64,000 bases of DNA. Origin: Acidobacteria bacterium RIFCSPLOWO2_02_FULL_65_29. GTDB taxonomy: Bacteria > Acidobacteriota > Vicinamibacteria > Vicinamibacterales > CAVVIG01. How positions within the stretch are numbered: position 1 is the first letter of the stretch; every line of letters starts with the position of its first letter. Positions 52,700 to 61,223 of this stretch are shown here, in pieces. The stretch is from assembly GCA_001767435.1 (NCBI GenBank), contig MEKT01000206.1, forward strand, positions 1 through 64,000, given 5' to 3'. The position numbers and the translations under genes were made by a program. Under the pieces are notes generated by a model. The model was given only the letters and a program-made list of their open reading frames with translations. It made no database searches and was not told where the DNA came from.

Positions 52700-54928
52700 C
52701 TAACGGACCGATCTCTGGGATCCCGCCATCTGCCGCTTGAGCCGGTCGATCGCATCAGGTTTCCGGTGCGCCAGCTCGTGCTCGAGGCTGCTCAGCGCCG
52801 CGGTGACGATGTCGCGGTGGTGGATGCCCGGCCCGACGTTCTTGACGGCGTCCGCCCAGATCTTGTGAATGCGCTCGATGTCGGCGGTCGACAGATCGGG
52901 CGCATGCGCGCCCAGCGAGAACCGCTGGACGGCGCCATCCTTGCGCAGGACGACGAACCGCGTCGTGAGGTCGATGTCCTTCGGCGTGCGATCCCACGCC
53001 TCGCCGACCAGGTGCGCCTGCTGGGCGGGCGGCATGATCTCGGACTCTCCCACCACAATCAGTCCGGCGCGAAGCTGCACGGCCGCCTGCGCGAGGGCGT
53101 CGAAGATGTTGGCGCCCGGCGCCACGAGCAGCATGACGCCGCGGCCATGGCGCTCGGCGATCGCCACGACGCGCGTGAACAATGTCTGCTCGTAGTCCGA
53201 GAACATCTGATCCTGTCCAAGCCCCGCGCTCCCCTGGCCCTGCGCCAGCACGCGAATCGTCAGCACGACCACGTCGCGATCTTCGGCTTCGCGCTGTCCG
53301 AGGACCCAGTCCAGATGCGCGAGCGTGTTGTAGTCGCGCACCGGCACCAGGACCGATCCCGGCCGGCAGCCCAGGGCTTCGGCGGCGATGTCCTGCTCCG
53401 CATGCAACTGGAACTGATCGAGCATCGTCGCGCCCGCGGTCCGCTGGCGCCTCGTCACACGCTCGGATACGACGAACATGACGAAGAACGCACCCGTGAA
53501 GACCAGACCTGACATCGTGGCGATCTCTTTGGTGAAGAGGTTCACGACCGCGCACGAGAAGAGCACGACCGCAATGCCGATCAAACCAAGCGGAAGCTCC
53601 ACGCCGCCCACGCGAACATTCAGCGGCACCTTCCAGTCTCTCGGCGCGTCAGGCCGCTTGTAGCGGAGGATCAGAACCGACACCGCGTTGAAAGCAAAGC
53701 TCCAGATCACGCCGAATGCGTAGGCCTCGCCGAGCAGGTAGACGTCGCCGCCGCTCAGGAGAATGGTGATGATCTGCAGGATCACCACCATGTTGATCAG
53801 GCGGTACGTCGTGCCGAAACGGCGATGCGGCCTGCGGAACCAGTCGGTCAGCACGCCGTCTTCCGATACGCGGTTGAGTACGCCGTTCGATCCCACGATC
53901 GAGGTATTCGCGGCGCCGGCAAGAATCAGAAAGCCGACCACCACGACCACCGCCTGGAACAGCAGCCTCAGCGACAGCGGCCCCACGAGGTGCATCGCGA
54001 GCCCCGAGATCAGGTTGTCGTAGAACCGCGGCCGCACCTCGTCGGGAATGATCGCCGTGGCGAAGAAGCTCACGAGCGCCGTGAACAGCAGGCTGTAAAC
54101 AAAAATGACCAGGCCGGCCCGTTGCAGGTTCTTCACCTTCGGACGCTCGATCTCCCGGTAGACCTGCGCGAGTGATTCCTCGCCGCTCATCGCCAGAATC
54201 GAGTGCCCGAACCCCACGAAAATCGCGACAGCGGTGAACGTCGGCCAGATCGTGCCTTTCAGCCAGCCGAGGGCATCGTCGGCAAAGTGCAGGTTGGCCA
54301 GCGCGGGCGCCGGCGGAAGCGACCCGCCGCGGGCCAGAATCGTCAGCCCACACCACACCACGAGGATCACGACCATCACCGTCGTGATCTGCATGATCCG
54401 CAGCGCATCGTCGCTCGACTCGTGAAGGCCCCTGGTGTTGCGCCACCAGAAATACACGGTGATGAGGATCGCGATCGCGACCGCCGTGGCGCCTTCCGGG
54501 ACGTGCAGGGCGATGCCACCGCGCGCCAGCACGTCGTTCAACAGCCCAGCGATGTAGCGGCCGGCGGACACTCCGCTGATCGGGCCTGTCAGCACGTAGT
54601 CGAAGAGCAGCGCCGACACCGAGAGCTTGGCCAGCGTGCCGCCCAACGCCTCTTTGACCACGCGATACACGCCCGCGCGCACGAACATCGCCGAGCTCTC
54701 GATGTACAGCGCTCGGACCGCATAGGAAAAGAGCATGACGCCGAGAATGAACCACGGCGCCGATTTGCCGATGGCCTGCTCGACGATGCCGCCGACGTAG
54801 TAGGCCGTCGAGCCGAGATCGCTCAGAACGATCGCGGCGGCGCGCCAGAACGAGATGAAAGACAGGAGAACGGTCGTCGCGACGACGACCTTGACGCGGT
54901 CCTCGCGGACCGGCGATGAGATGTCCAC
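52700..54928 (-). CDS. APC-superfamily permease with C-terminal cytoplasmic domain
   Basis: 742 residues. The first 490 or so form about 12-13 transmembrane helices of the amino acid-polyamine-organocation superfamily, with FGHSILAMSGEESLAQVYREI near helix 6. The C-terminal part (SVLVPVRDYNTLAHLDWVLG, VVVLTIRV, LIVVGESEI) is a soluble domain resembling universal-stress-protein folds, a combination found in several APC proteins. The GTG at 54928 has a GGGAG ribosome binding site. The substrate is unknown. It stands alone on the minus strand between the outer-membrane-like gene and der. Confidence 0.87.
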   Translation of the reverse strand: MDISSPVREDRVKVVVATTVLLSFISFWRAAAIVLSDLGSTAYYVGGIVEQAIGKSAPWFILGVMLFSYAVRALYIESSAMFVRAGVYRVVKEALGGTLAKLSVSALLFDYVLTGPISGVSAGRYIAGLLNDVLARGGIALHVPEGATAVAIAILITVYFWWRNTRGLHESSDDALRIMQITTVMVVILVVWCGLTILARGGSLPPAPALANLHFADDALGWLKGTIWPTFTAVAIFVGFGHSILAMSGEESLAQVYREIERPKVKNLQRAGLVIFVYSLLFTALVSFFATAIIPDEVRPRFYDNLISGLAMHLVGPLSLRLLFQAVVVVVGFLILAGAANTSIVGSNGVLNRVSEDGVLTDWFRRPHRRFGTTYRLINMVVILQIITILLSGGDVYLLGEAYAFGVIWSFAFNAVSVLILRYKRPDAPRDWKVPLNVRVGGVELPLGLIGIAVVLFSCAVVNLFTKEIATMSGLVFTGAFFVMFVVSERVTRRQRTAGATMLDQFQLHAEQDIAAEALGCRPGSVLVPVRDYNTLAHLDWVLGQREAEDRDVVVLTIRVLAQGQGSAGLGQDQMFSDYEQTLFTRVVAIAERHGRGVMLLVAPGANIFDALAQAAVQLRAGLIVVGESEIMPPAQQAHLVGEAWDRTPKDIDLTTRFVVLRKDGAVQRFSLGAHAPDLSTADIERIHKIWADAVKNVGPGIHHRDIVTAALSSLEHELAHRKPDAIDRLKRQMAGSQRSVR

Positions 54929-55030
54929 ACGCGCTCCCGAAAAGCGCCGGCGGGGTTAGCTGACGGGCTCGGACTTCGGAAGTGTCCTATGGCGCGATGC
55001 CAATTCGCCCCGAGTGCTCGGTTCCCCCGC

Positions 55031-55051
55031 GCTCCGCGAATGGCGCGGAGC
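55031..55051. terminator. GC-rich hairpin between permease and der
   Basis: GCTCCGCG and CGCGGAGC (8 bp, loop AATGG) lie between the permease start and the der stop. It may end der transcription on the minus strand, but no U-tract follows. Confidence 0.3.
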
Positions 55052-55075
55052 TTAGGCCCGTTTCAGTATACGCCG

Positions 55076-55150
55076 ATCAGCCATCAGCGGTCAGCCAGGG
55101 CTATCAGCCGTCGACTGGCGCCACTCGCTGAGAGCTGAAAGCTGAGAGCT
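55076..55150. repeat. short-word repeat, ATCAGCCATCAGC / GAGAGCTGAAAG type
   Basis: ATCAGCCATCAGCGGTCAGCC, then GAGAGCTGAAAGCTGAGAGCT runs up to the TAG stop of der (55149-55151), with the second word overlapping the stop. Confidence 0.7.
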
Positions 55151-56540
55151 ATTTCTTTCGGCGTCTGACCTGAATACGAACAGGCGTACCAAAAAAGCCG
55201 AACTGTTCCCGCAACTTGTTGGCCAGGAATCGCTCGTACGAGAAGTGAAAGGTCGTGGCGACGTTCGTGAAGAAGACGAACGACGGCGGCGCGACGCCCA
55301 CTTGCGCGGCATACATGATGCGAACGTGCCGGCGTCCCGGGCTGACCGGCGGATTGGCCGCCGTGATCGATTCGACGCACTTGTTCAGCGCCGATGAGGC
55401 AATGCGAGTACGCCGTGCGGCCGCGATCTTGTCGATCGTCTCGATCACTTTCGGCGCGCGCTCGCCCGTCAGAGCCGAAATGTGAAGAATCGGTGCGTAG
55501 TCCAGAAACTTCATCCTGCGCCGGAGCTCGTCGTCGAACGTTTTGACGAACTCCGGATCCTGGCTCTTTACCAGGTCCCATTTATTGGCGACAATCACGA
55601 CGCCCCGGCCTGCCCGGTCGGCCTCGCCGCCGATGGCCGCATCCTGGTCCGTCGCGCCTTCGCTGGAATCGATGAGCAGCGCGACGACGTCGGCATCGAA
55701 AATCGCCTTCTTCGCACCGGCCACGCTCACGAGCTCGACCTGTCCGCCACGATGCACCCGGCCAGGGCGCCGCATGCCGGCCGTGTCGACGATGCGGAAC
55801 CGGCGTTTGTGCCAGGTCAGCACCGCGTCGATCGCGTCGCGCGTGGTGCCCGGCATTTCGCTGACGAGCACACGCTCCTCACGCAGGAGACGATTGAGGA
55901 GCGACGACTTGCCGACGTTGGGACGGCCGACGATGGCCACTCGGATTTCAGAACTCTGCTGGGCAGAGGGGCCAAGGGCAGAGGGCAAAGGGCCAAGGCC
56001 AGAGGGCAGAGGGCCAAGGGCAGAGGGCAAAGGGCCAAGGGCAGAGGCGAGGGATGACACGATTTCGTCAAGTAACTCCGCCACCCCGGTCCCGTGCTCG
56101 GCTGAAATTTCCGTGATGGGCTCGAAACCGAGCTGATAGAACTCGGCCGCGCTCGAGCGCTTGTCGTCGGTCTTGTTGACCGCCAGCAGGACGGGCTTTC
56201 CGGTCGCGCGTAGCTCTCGCGCGATCGTCTGGTCGCCCGGCACGAGCCCTTCGCGCCCGTCCACCAGAAACACAAGCAAATCGGCGCCGACCATGGCGCG
56301 CTGGCCCTGGATGACCACGAGCTCATGCAGCGGATCCTCGCTCGCGCCATAGAGCCCGCCAGTATCCGACACGAGGAACGAGCGCCCCGCCCAGGACGCC
56401 GGCCTCGACAGCGAGTCGCGCGTGGTTCCAGCGACCGGCGCGACAATCGCGCGGCGCGATCCCGTGATGCGGTTGAACAGGGTCGACTTCCCCACGTTCG
56501 GGCGGCCGACCAGCACGATGGATGGAGGCTTGGCGGACAT
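55149..56540 (-). CDS. der: ribosome biogenesis GTPase Der with repeat insertion
   Basis: 463 residues with two GTPase domains: GRPNVGKS (12-19) with NKTD, and a second GRPNVGKS with NKWD, followed by the KH-like C-terminal domain (FGFFGTPVRIQVR). Der is essential for 50S ribosome assembly. The linker between the two G domains (about residues 165-195) carries SALGPLP repeats encoded by a short-word cassette of the type usually seen in gene gaps here; typical Der linkers are short and not repetitive. The ATG at 56540 is divergent from the HU promoter region. Confidence 0.93.
   Translation of the reverse strand: MSAKPPSIVLVGRPNVGKSTLFNRITGSRRAIVAPVAGTTRDSLSRPASWAGRSFLVSDTGGLYGASEDPLHELVVIQGQRAMVGADLLVFLVDGREGLVPGDQTIARELRATGKPVLLAVNKTDDKRSSAAEFYQLGFEPITEISAEHGTGVAELLDEIVSSLASALGPLPSALGPLPSGLGPLPSALGPSAQQSSEIRVAIVGRPNVGKSSLLNRLLREERVLVSEMPGTTRDAIDAVLTWHKRRFRIVDTAGMRRPGRVHRGGQVELVSVAGAKKAIFDADVVALLIDSSEGATDQDAAIGGEADRAGRGVVIVANKWDLVKSQDPEFVKTFDDELRRRMKFLDYAPILHISALTGERAPKVIETIDKIAAARRTRIASSALNKCVESITAANPPVSPGRRHVRIMYAAQVGVAPPSFVFFTNVATTFHFSYERFLANKLREQFGFFGTPVRIQVRRRKK
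55961..56049. repeat. short-word repeat inside der
   Basis: GGGCAGAGGG, GGGCAAAGGGCCAAGG and related words repeat without breaking the frame. On the minus strand they encode the SALGPLPS/SGLGPLPS linker residues between the two GTPase domains. Confidence 0.8.
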
Positions 56541-56565
56541 CCTGTAATGTAAGTTAGCCTTTACC

Positions 56566-56594
56566 TTGACAGCGTAAGTGACACAATCTATAGT
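56566..56594 (+). promoter_or_regulatory. sigma-70 promoter of the HU gene
   Basis: TTGACA (56566-56571), 17-bp spacer, TATAGT (56589-56594). Both boxes match the consensus closely and the spacing is ideal. The start codon lies 28 bp downstream of the -10 box. Confidence 0.8.
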
Positions 56595-56622
56595 AGTTAT
56601 CAGCCGTCAGGAGACCCTAAGC

Positions 56623-56892
56623 ATGATCAAGGTCGACATCGTGAACGAAGTGTCGAAAATCGCCGACATCACCAAGGTCAAGGCTGAGGTGGCGGTCGAC
56701 GCGGTATTCGACGCGATGCGGACCTCGATGCAGCGCGGCGAGCGTATCGAGCTGCGCGGCTTTGGCGTATTCCAGGTGAAGCCTCGCAAGCGCGGCATCG
56801 GTCGCAATCCCAGAACCGGAAAGGAAGTCCGCATTCCGCCGGGCCGGACGATTCGTTTCAAACCCGGAAAAGATCTCCAGAACATCGGGTAG
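56623..56892 (+). CDS. HU/IHF-family nucleoid protein
   Basis: 89-residue HU-type DNA-bending protein. It has IVNEVSKIADITKVKAEVAV (dimer helices), RIELRGFGVFQV, the beta-arm tip GRNPRTGKEVRIPP and the C-terminal helix FKPGKDL. The ATG at 56623 follows an AGGAG site; the nearby upstream GTG or ATG frame lies within the promoter and is not used. It is close to the IHF-alpha-like group but I cannot separate HU from IHF by eye. Confidence 0.9.
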   Translation: MIKVDIVNEVSKIADITKVKAEVAVDAVFDAMRTSMQRGERIELRGFGVFQVKPRKRGIGRNPRTGKEVRIPPGRTIRFKPGKDLQNIG

Positions 56893-56955
56893 CACAGCCT
56901 CAGCGCCGTACGCAAGGTTGGCACGACCGAAGATGCTGCGCTACAACTAGTTCCA

Positions 56956-57915
56956 GTGGATCCAGCCCCCGACGATGTCACGCCCCAATGGCCGTGGGCG
57001 ACGCGGCCCAAGTTCCAAGACCGCGTGTGGCGCCATGTGGCGCTGCTGCTCGTGACGATCGCCACCACCACACTGGCCGGCGCGTTTCATTGGGCGGCGT
57101 TCGTGGCGGATTTCGAGACCGCCAACTCGGTCAGGCTCGCGATCCCCTCTCTGCTCCTGCACGGCCTGTGGTACAGCCTGCCGATCCTCGCCATCCTGGG
57201 CTGCCACGAGATGGGCCATTATCTCGCCTGCCGCTATTATGACGTCGACGCGTCGCTGCCGTTCTTTCTGCCGGCGCCCTTTCCGCTCACCGGCACCTTC
57301 GGTGCGTTCATCCGCATTCGCGAGCCCATCCCGACCAAGCCCATGTTGTTCGACATCGGCATCGCCGGACCGATTGCCGGGTTCCTCGCGGCGGTGCCCG
57401 CACTCGTGCTTGGGCTGTCGATGTCACGAGTGATTCAACTGCCGCCCGTCGAGGAGATGAGCGGGGGGTTCGTCGAGCTCGGCGAACCGCTGCTCTTCCA
57501 GCTGGTGGCGTGGCTCCTCTGGGGCTCACCGCCAGAGGGCTACTCGCTCAACCTGCATCCGATGGCATTCGCGGCCTGGTTTGGGCTGATTGCGACGGCG
57601 CTCAATCTTTTCCCGATCGGCCAACTGGACGGGGGCCATATTTCGTATGCCGTTCTGGGCCGCCGATCGTCGACCCTCACGCTGGGCATGGTCGCCGTCG
57701 CGCTGCTGCTCGCGTGGTTCTCGTCGAGCTGGATCGTGTGGACCGTGCTGGTCGTCGGGATGCTGTTGATGTTCGGCCGCCATCATCCCCGCACGTTCGA
57801 CGAAGACCGGCCGCTCGACCGCACGCGGCTCCTCCTCGCCCTCGTCGCGCTGGCGATGCTCGTCGTGTGTTTCACCCCCGCGCCCATCGAGCCGATCGAG
57901 ATCATCCGGCGCTAG
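56956..57915 (+). CDS. site-2-protease-family membrane metalloprotease
   Basis: 319 residues with about six transmembrane helices. HEMGH (residues about 84-88) supplies the zinc glutamate and histidines, and LDGGH (about 227-231) the third ligand, matching M50/S2P intramembrane proteases. The GTG at 56956 is the start. There is no PDZ domain, so it is the short form, similar to plant EGY-like or sporulation proteases. It follows the HU gene on the same strand, after 63 bp, and may share its transcript. Confidence 0.88.
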   Translation: MDPAPDDVTPQWPWATRPKFQDRVWRHVALLLVTIATTTLAGAFHWAAFVADFETANSVRLAIPSLLLHGLWYSLPILAILGCHEMGHYLACRYYDVDASLPFFLPAPFPLTGTFGAFIRIREPIPTKPMLFDIGIAGPIAGFLAAVPALVLGLSMSRVIQLPPVEEMSGGFVELGEPLLFQLVAWLLWGSPPEGYSLNLHPMAFAAWFGLIATALNLFPIGQLDGGHISYAVLGRRSSTLTLGMVAVALLLAWFSSSWIVWTVLVVGMLLMFGRHHPRTFDEDRPLDRTRLLLALVALAMLVVCFTPAPIEPIEIIRR

Positions 57916-57924
57916 CCGCCGCCG

Positions 57925-57999
57925 CTCAAGATCCTCAGGTCCCCAGATCCTCACACGCTCAAATCCTCAAATTCTCAGATTCTCAAATCCTCAAATTCA
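57925..57999. repeat. short-word repeat, CTCAAATCCTCAAATTCTCA type
   Basis: CTCAAGATCCTCAGG, CAAATCCTCAAATTCTCAG and related words fill the space between the convergent protease and priA genes and reach the TGA stop of priA (57997-57999). Confidence 0.8.
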
Positions 58000-60264
58000 A
58001 AGGACACTGATCGGATCGATGTCGACCGTCGTGCGCCTCGCGAGGTCGGGGCTGAGCGCGAGGGCGGTGCGTACGGCGTCGCGCATGCGCTTGCGGTTGA
58101 CGCCCTTGATGAGAAACTGGGCGCGGTACTCGCCGCGCAGCTTCCCGAGCGGGGCAGGGGCCGGACCGAGCACGCGAAAAGCGCCGTCGGCGCCCGCGCG
58201 CCGCACCCGTTCGGCAAGGCCGGCGGCATCGTCCATGGCGGCGCCAAAAGTCCGCCCCCGCACGACGATGTTGACCAGACAGACGATCGGTGGATACCGC
58301 ATCGCCGTTCTGAAGCGCAGCTCCCGATCGTAGAAGGCTGGGTAGTCCTGCCGGCACGCCAGCTGGATGCTGTAGTGGTCCGGATAGAGCGTCTGGATCA
58401 CGGCTTCGCCCGGCCGCTCGCCCCGTCCCGCGCGGCCGGCGACCTGTGTGAGCAGCTGGAACGTCCGCTCGGCCGCGCGAAAGTCGGCCATGCCGAGGCC
58501 CACGTCGGCTGAAATGACGCCGACGAGCGTCACGCGCGGGAAGTCGTGGCCTTTGGCAATCATCTGCGTGCCGACGAGCACGTCGATGTCGCCGTCGCGG
58601 AAGCGGGACAGCAGCGCGGAAAGGGCCCCCTTACGCCGCACGGCATCGCGGTCCATCCGCGCGACGCGCGCGGCTGGATACGCGCGCTTCACTTCCGCCT
58701 CGACACGTTCGGTGCCAAAACCGGCCTGCTCGAGATACGGTGCGGCACAGAGCGGGCACGCGGGCGGAACGCGAGCCGTGTAGTTGCAGTAGTGGCACCG
58801 AGCGCGGCGCGACGCGCCGTCGCCGTGCACCACGAGCGAGACGCTGCAGTTGGGACACTCCACCGTGCCGGCGCATTGGCGGCAGAAGACCGACGTCGCG
58901 AAGCCGCGGCGGTTCAAGAGCAGCAGAGACTGTTCGCGGCGCGTCAGCCGAACATCGATCGCCGCAGCGAGCGCGCGGCTCAGCACGGTGTCTGGGCCAG
59001 CCTCCGCATACTCGTCTCGCATGTCCACAATGGTGACCGCCGCCATCGGGCGGTCGAGCACGCGACGCTCGATCGTGATGCGCTCGTACTTGCCTGTCAT
59101 GGCGTGGTGGTAGCTTTCGAGCGAGGGCGTCGCGGAGCCGAGCACGACGAGCGCCTTGGCGCGGTGGCCGCGCACGATGGCCACGTCGCGGCCGTGGTAG
59201 CGTGGGCTGTCCTCCTGCTTGTAGGACGCGTCGTGCTCCTCGTCGACCACGATCAGGCCCACGCGATCGAGCGGCGCGAACACGGCCGATCGCGTGCCAA
59301 CGACCACGTCCACCGCGCCGCGGCGGATACGCTGCCATTGATCGTGACGCTCGCCGTCCGACAGGCCACTGTGCTGAATGGCCACGCGGTCGCCGAATCT
59401 TTGCCGACAGAGCGCGGCCAGGACCGGCGTCAGCGCAATCTCCGGCACCATCATCAACACCGATCGGCCAGACGCGCGCACGGTGGCGGCCGCCTGGAGG
59501 TAGATCTCTGTTTTCCCGCTGCCCGTCACGCCGTGGAGAAGCGCCACGTGAAACTCTCGTCGGCCCGCCAGCGCCGTGAGCCGCGCGACGGCGCTCGCCT
59601 GTTCCCGCGTCGGCTCGCGGTTCAGATCGATTGGCTCGGACGCGACGAGCGCGCCCTCGAACGGATCGCGATCGACCTGTTCCCGCCGCACGGTCAGCCA
59701 ACCGTTCCGCACGAGCCGGGCGATTGTGTCCGCGCCGCCGCGTGCCGTCAGCTCCGGAACCGGCACGCCCGCGGGCGCGCCTGCCAGCCGATCGAGCACC
59801 TCTCGCTGCTTCTCCGTCATAGTGGCGCCGATCGCGAGCAGCCCGTGGTGAACGTCTGGCGTCGCACCGAGACGTTCACCACGGACTGCTAGGCCCGCCG
59901 CCGTGATCGCCGCCACACGACGGGTCTTGTGCGCGTCGGCTCGCGCATTTCGTGTTTTTGGCGGCAGAACCGCCGTGATCGTCTCACCGGCTCCAGCGGC
60001 GTAGTGCTCCGCAGTCCACCGCGCGAGCCCGATGACCTCGGCCGGAACGAAGGGACCCGCGTCGAGCGCCTGCCGAATTGGCTTGATCGCCTTGCCTCCC
60101 GCCGCCTCCGACCGCGCCGTGTGGTCGACTACGACCCCGGTGAGCTGACGGGCGCCGACCGGTACCACGACACGCGCGCCGATCGGAGGCACCTCGACTC
60201 CGTCCGGAACGCTGTAGGTCAGCAGGTCAAGGGTGGGGACTGGAACGGCGACGAGGAGAAACAC
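57997..60264 (-). CDS. priA: primosomal protein N' (replication restart helicase)
   Basis: 755 residues. Walker A GVTGSGKTEIY near 250, DEEH (Walker B), the superfamily-2 helicase motifs and the zinc-binding region with paired cysteines (CRQCAG...CPNC, CHYC, CPLC) identify PriA. It reloads the replicative helicase at stalled forks. Residues about 125-144 (LAVRGERLGATPDVHHGLLA) are encoded by a palindromic element (59837-59892) that also occurs at 27370-27535; PriA needs no such residues. The ATG at 60264 is standard. Confidence 0.94.
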   Translation of the reverse strand: MFLLVAVPVPTLDLLTYSVPDGVEVPPIGARVVVPVGARQLTGVVVDHTARSEAAGGKAIKPIRQALDAGPFVPAEVIGLARWTAEHYAAGAGETITAVLPPKTRNARADAHKTRRVAAITAAGLAVRGERLGATPDVHHGLLAIGATMTEKQREVLDRLAGAPAGVPVPELTARGGADTIARLVRNGWLTVRREQVDRDPFEGALVASEPIDLNREPTREQASAVARLTALAGRREFHVALLHGVTGSGKTEIYLQAAATVRASGRSVLMMVPEIALTPVLAALCRQRFGDRVAIQHSGLSDGERHDQWQRIRRGAVDVVVGTRSAVFAPLDRVGLIVVDEEHDASYKQEDSPRYHGRDVAIVRGHRAKALVVLGSATPSLESYHHAMTGKYERITIERRVLDRPMAAVTIVDMRDEYAEAGPDTVLSRALAAAIDVRLTRREQSLLLLNRRGFATSVFCRQCAGTVECPNCSVSLVVHGDGASRRARCHYCNYTARVPPACPLCAAPYLEQAGFGTERVEAEVKRAYPAARVARMDRDAVRRKGALSALLSRFRDGDIDVLVGTQMIAKGHDFPRVTLVGVISADVGLGMADFRAAERTFQLLTQVAGRAGRGERPGEAVIQTLYPDHYSIQLACRQDYPAFYDRELRFRTAMRYPPIVCLVNIVVRGRTFGAAMDDAAGLAERVRRAGADGAFRVLGPAPAPLGKLRGEYRAQFLIKGVNRKRMRDAVRTALALSPDLARRTTVDIDPISVL
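59837..59892. repeat. in-frame palindromic element inside priA
   Basis: AGCAGCCCGTGGTGAACGTC (59837 on) pairs with GACGTTCACCACGGACTGCT (59871-59890), 19 of 20 bases. The 38-bp stretch from AGCAG to CGAGACG matches the right half of the element at 27370-27535 (minus strand) with one mismatch. The frame through it is open in priA. Confidence 0.8.
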
Positions 60265-60269
60265 GGTCA

Positions 60270-60408
60270 GAAAGTGAAAAGTGAAAAGTGAAAAGTTAGA
60301 AGTTGGAAGAATCTAACGGTTTACCTTACGTCCGGAACGGGGCGCTCTGGGGATTTTCTGGCGGCTGTCTGTCTCCTTTCAACTTTCAACTTTTCACTTT
60401 TCACTTCC
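60270..60408. repeat. paired AAGTGAAAAGTG words, large hairpin
   Basis: AAAGTGAAAAGTGAAAAGTG (60271 on) and CTTTCAACTTTCAACTTTTC (60377 on) are complementary word-runs separated by about 65 bp. They could form a large hairpin between priA and the glycosylase gene. The second run ends in the glycosylase stop. Confidence 0.75.
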
Positions 60409-61065
60409 GAGAAGGCTTTTGACCAGCTTCATGTCCTCCCAGACCTCGCGCTTCGAGGAGGGATTGCGCAGCAGGTACGCCGGATGAAACGTCGGAATGA
60501 GCTTGGCGCCGCGATACTCGTACACCCGCCCGCGCAGCCTGGAAATAGGGTCGAGCGTCCTCAGCAGGGCGCGCGCCGCAAAGGTGCCGAGGGCCACCAC
60601 GACTTTCGGCTTGATCATGTCGATCTGTTGAAACAGAAACGGCTCGCACGTCTCGACTTCGTCCTGCTCGGGGTTGCGGTTCTGGGGCGGCCGGCACTTG
60701 ATCACGTTGGCGATGTACACGTCCTCGCGCTTCAGGTCGATGGCCTCGATGATCTTCGTCAGCAGCTGGCCCGCGCGGCCGACAAACGGGACGCCCTGGA
60801 TATCTTCGTCCGCTCCAGGCGCCTCGCCGACAAACATGAGGCTCGCTTCAGGATTGCCGACGCCGAACACGACCTGTCGGCGGCCAAGCGTGTGGAGCTT
60901 GCAGCGGGAGCAGTCGGGTCCGATGTCCGCCTTGAGGGCCGCCAGCGCTTCCGCGCCAGACCGGAGGAGGGGGACGGTGTCACCAGCGCGCGCGCGCCAA
61001 GCTGGGTCGCGGCTCACGCCCGCCACGCCGAGCTCGGCGGCAAACCTCAGGTGCTCGACGATCAC
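60394..61065 (-). CDS. family 4 uracil-DNA glycosylase
   Basis: About 223 residues. Family 4/5 features are the iron-sulfur cysteines CSRC near 52-55 and, later, KCRPP and ETCEP; GEAPGADEDIQGVPFVGRAG (active-site motif); and HPAYLLR. It removes uracil from DNA. I chose the GTG at 61065 because GAGGG precedes it and homologues start at EHLRFAAELGV. The frame is open to an ATG at 61227 that overlaps coaBC, but those 54 extra codons are made of two repeat elements. The last codons and stop lie in another repeat (60377-60408). Confidence 0.88.
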   Translation of the reverse strand: MIVEHLRFAAELGVAGVSRDPAWRARAGDTVPLLRSGAEALAALKADIGPDCSRCKLHTLGRRQVVFGVGNPEASLMFVGEAPGADEDIQGVPFVGRAGQLLTKIIEAIDLKREDVYIANVIKCRPPQNRNPEQDEVETCEPFLFQQIDMIKPKVVVALGTFAARALLRTLDPISRLRGRVYEYRGAKLIPTFHPAYLLRNPSSKREVWEDMKLVKSLLGSEK

Positions 61066-61200
61066 CGCATCCCTCGACGGGCTCGGGACGCCCTGAGCCT
61101 GTCGTCCCTCGATTGAGCTCGGGACGACCCTGAGGCAGTCGAAGGGCCGAACGGCAGAGGTCGCGGAGGCTTCAAAATGGGCTGACCTGCGGTCTCTGCG
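61066..61200. repeat. two repeat elements between udg and coaBC
   Basis: At 61071-61148, CGACGGGCTCGGGACGCCC and CTCGGGACGACCCTGAGG words form the repeat type often written as a CGACTACGCTCAGGGT motif in other bacteria. At 61153-61200, GCAGAGGTCGCGGAGGCTTC pairs with CTGCGGTCTCTGC, the same hairpin family as 18230-18287. Confidence 0.65.
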
Positions 61201-61223
61201 TATTCCACGGTTGTCGTCGTCGG

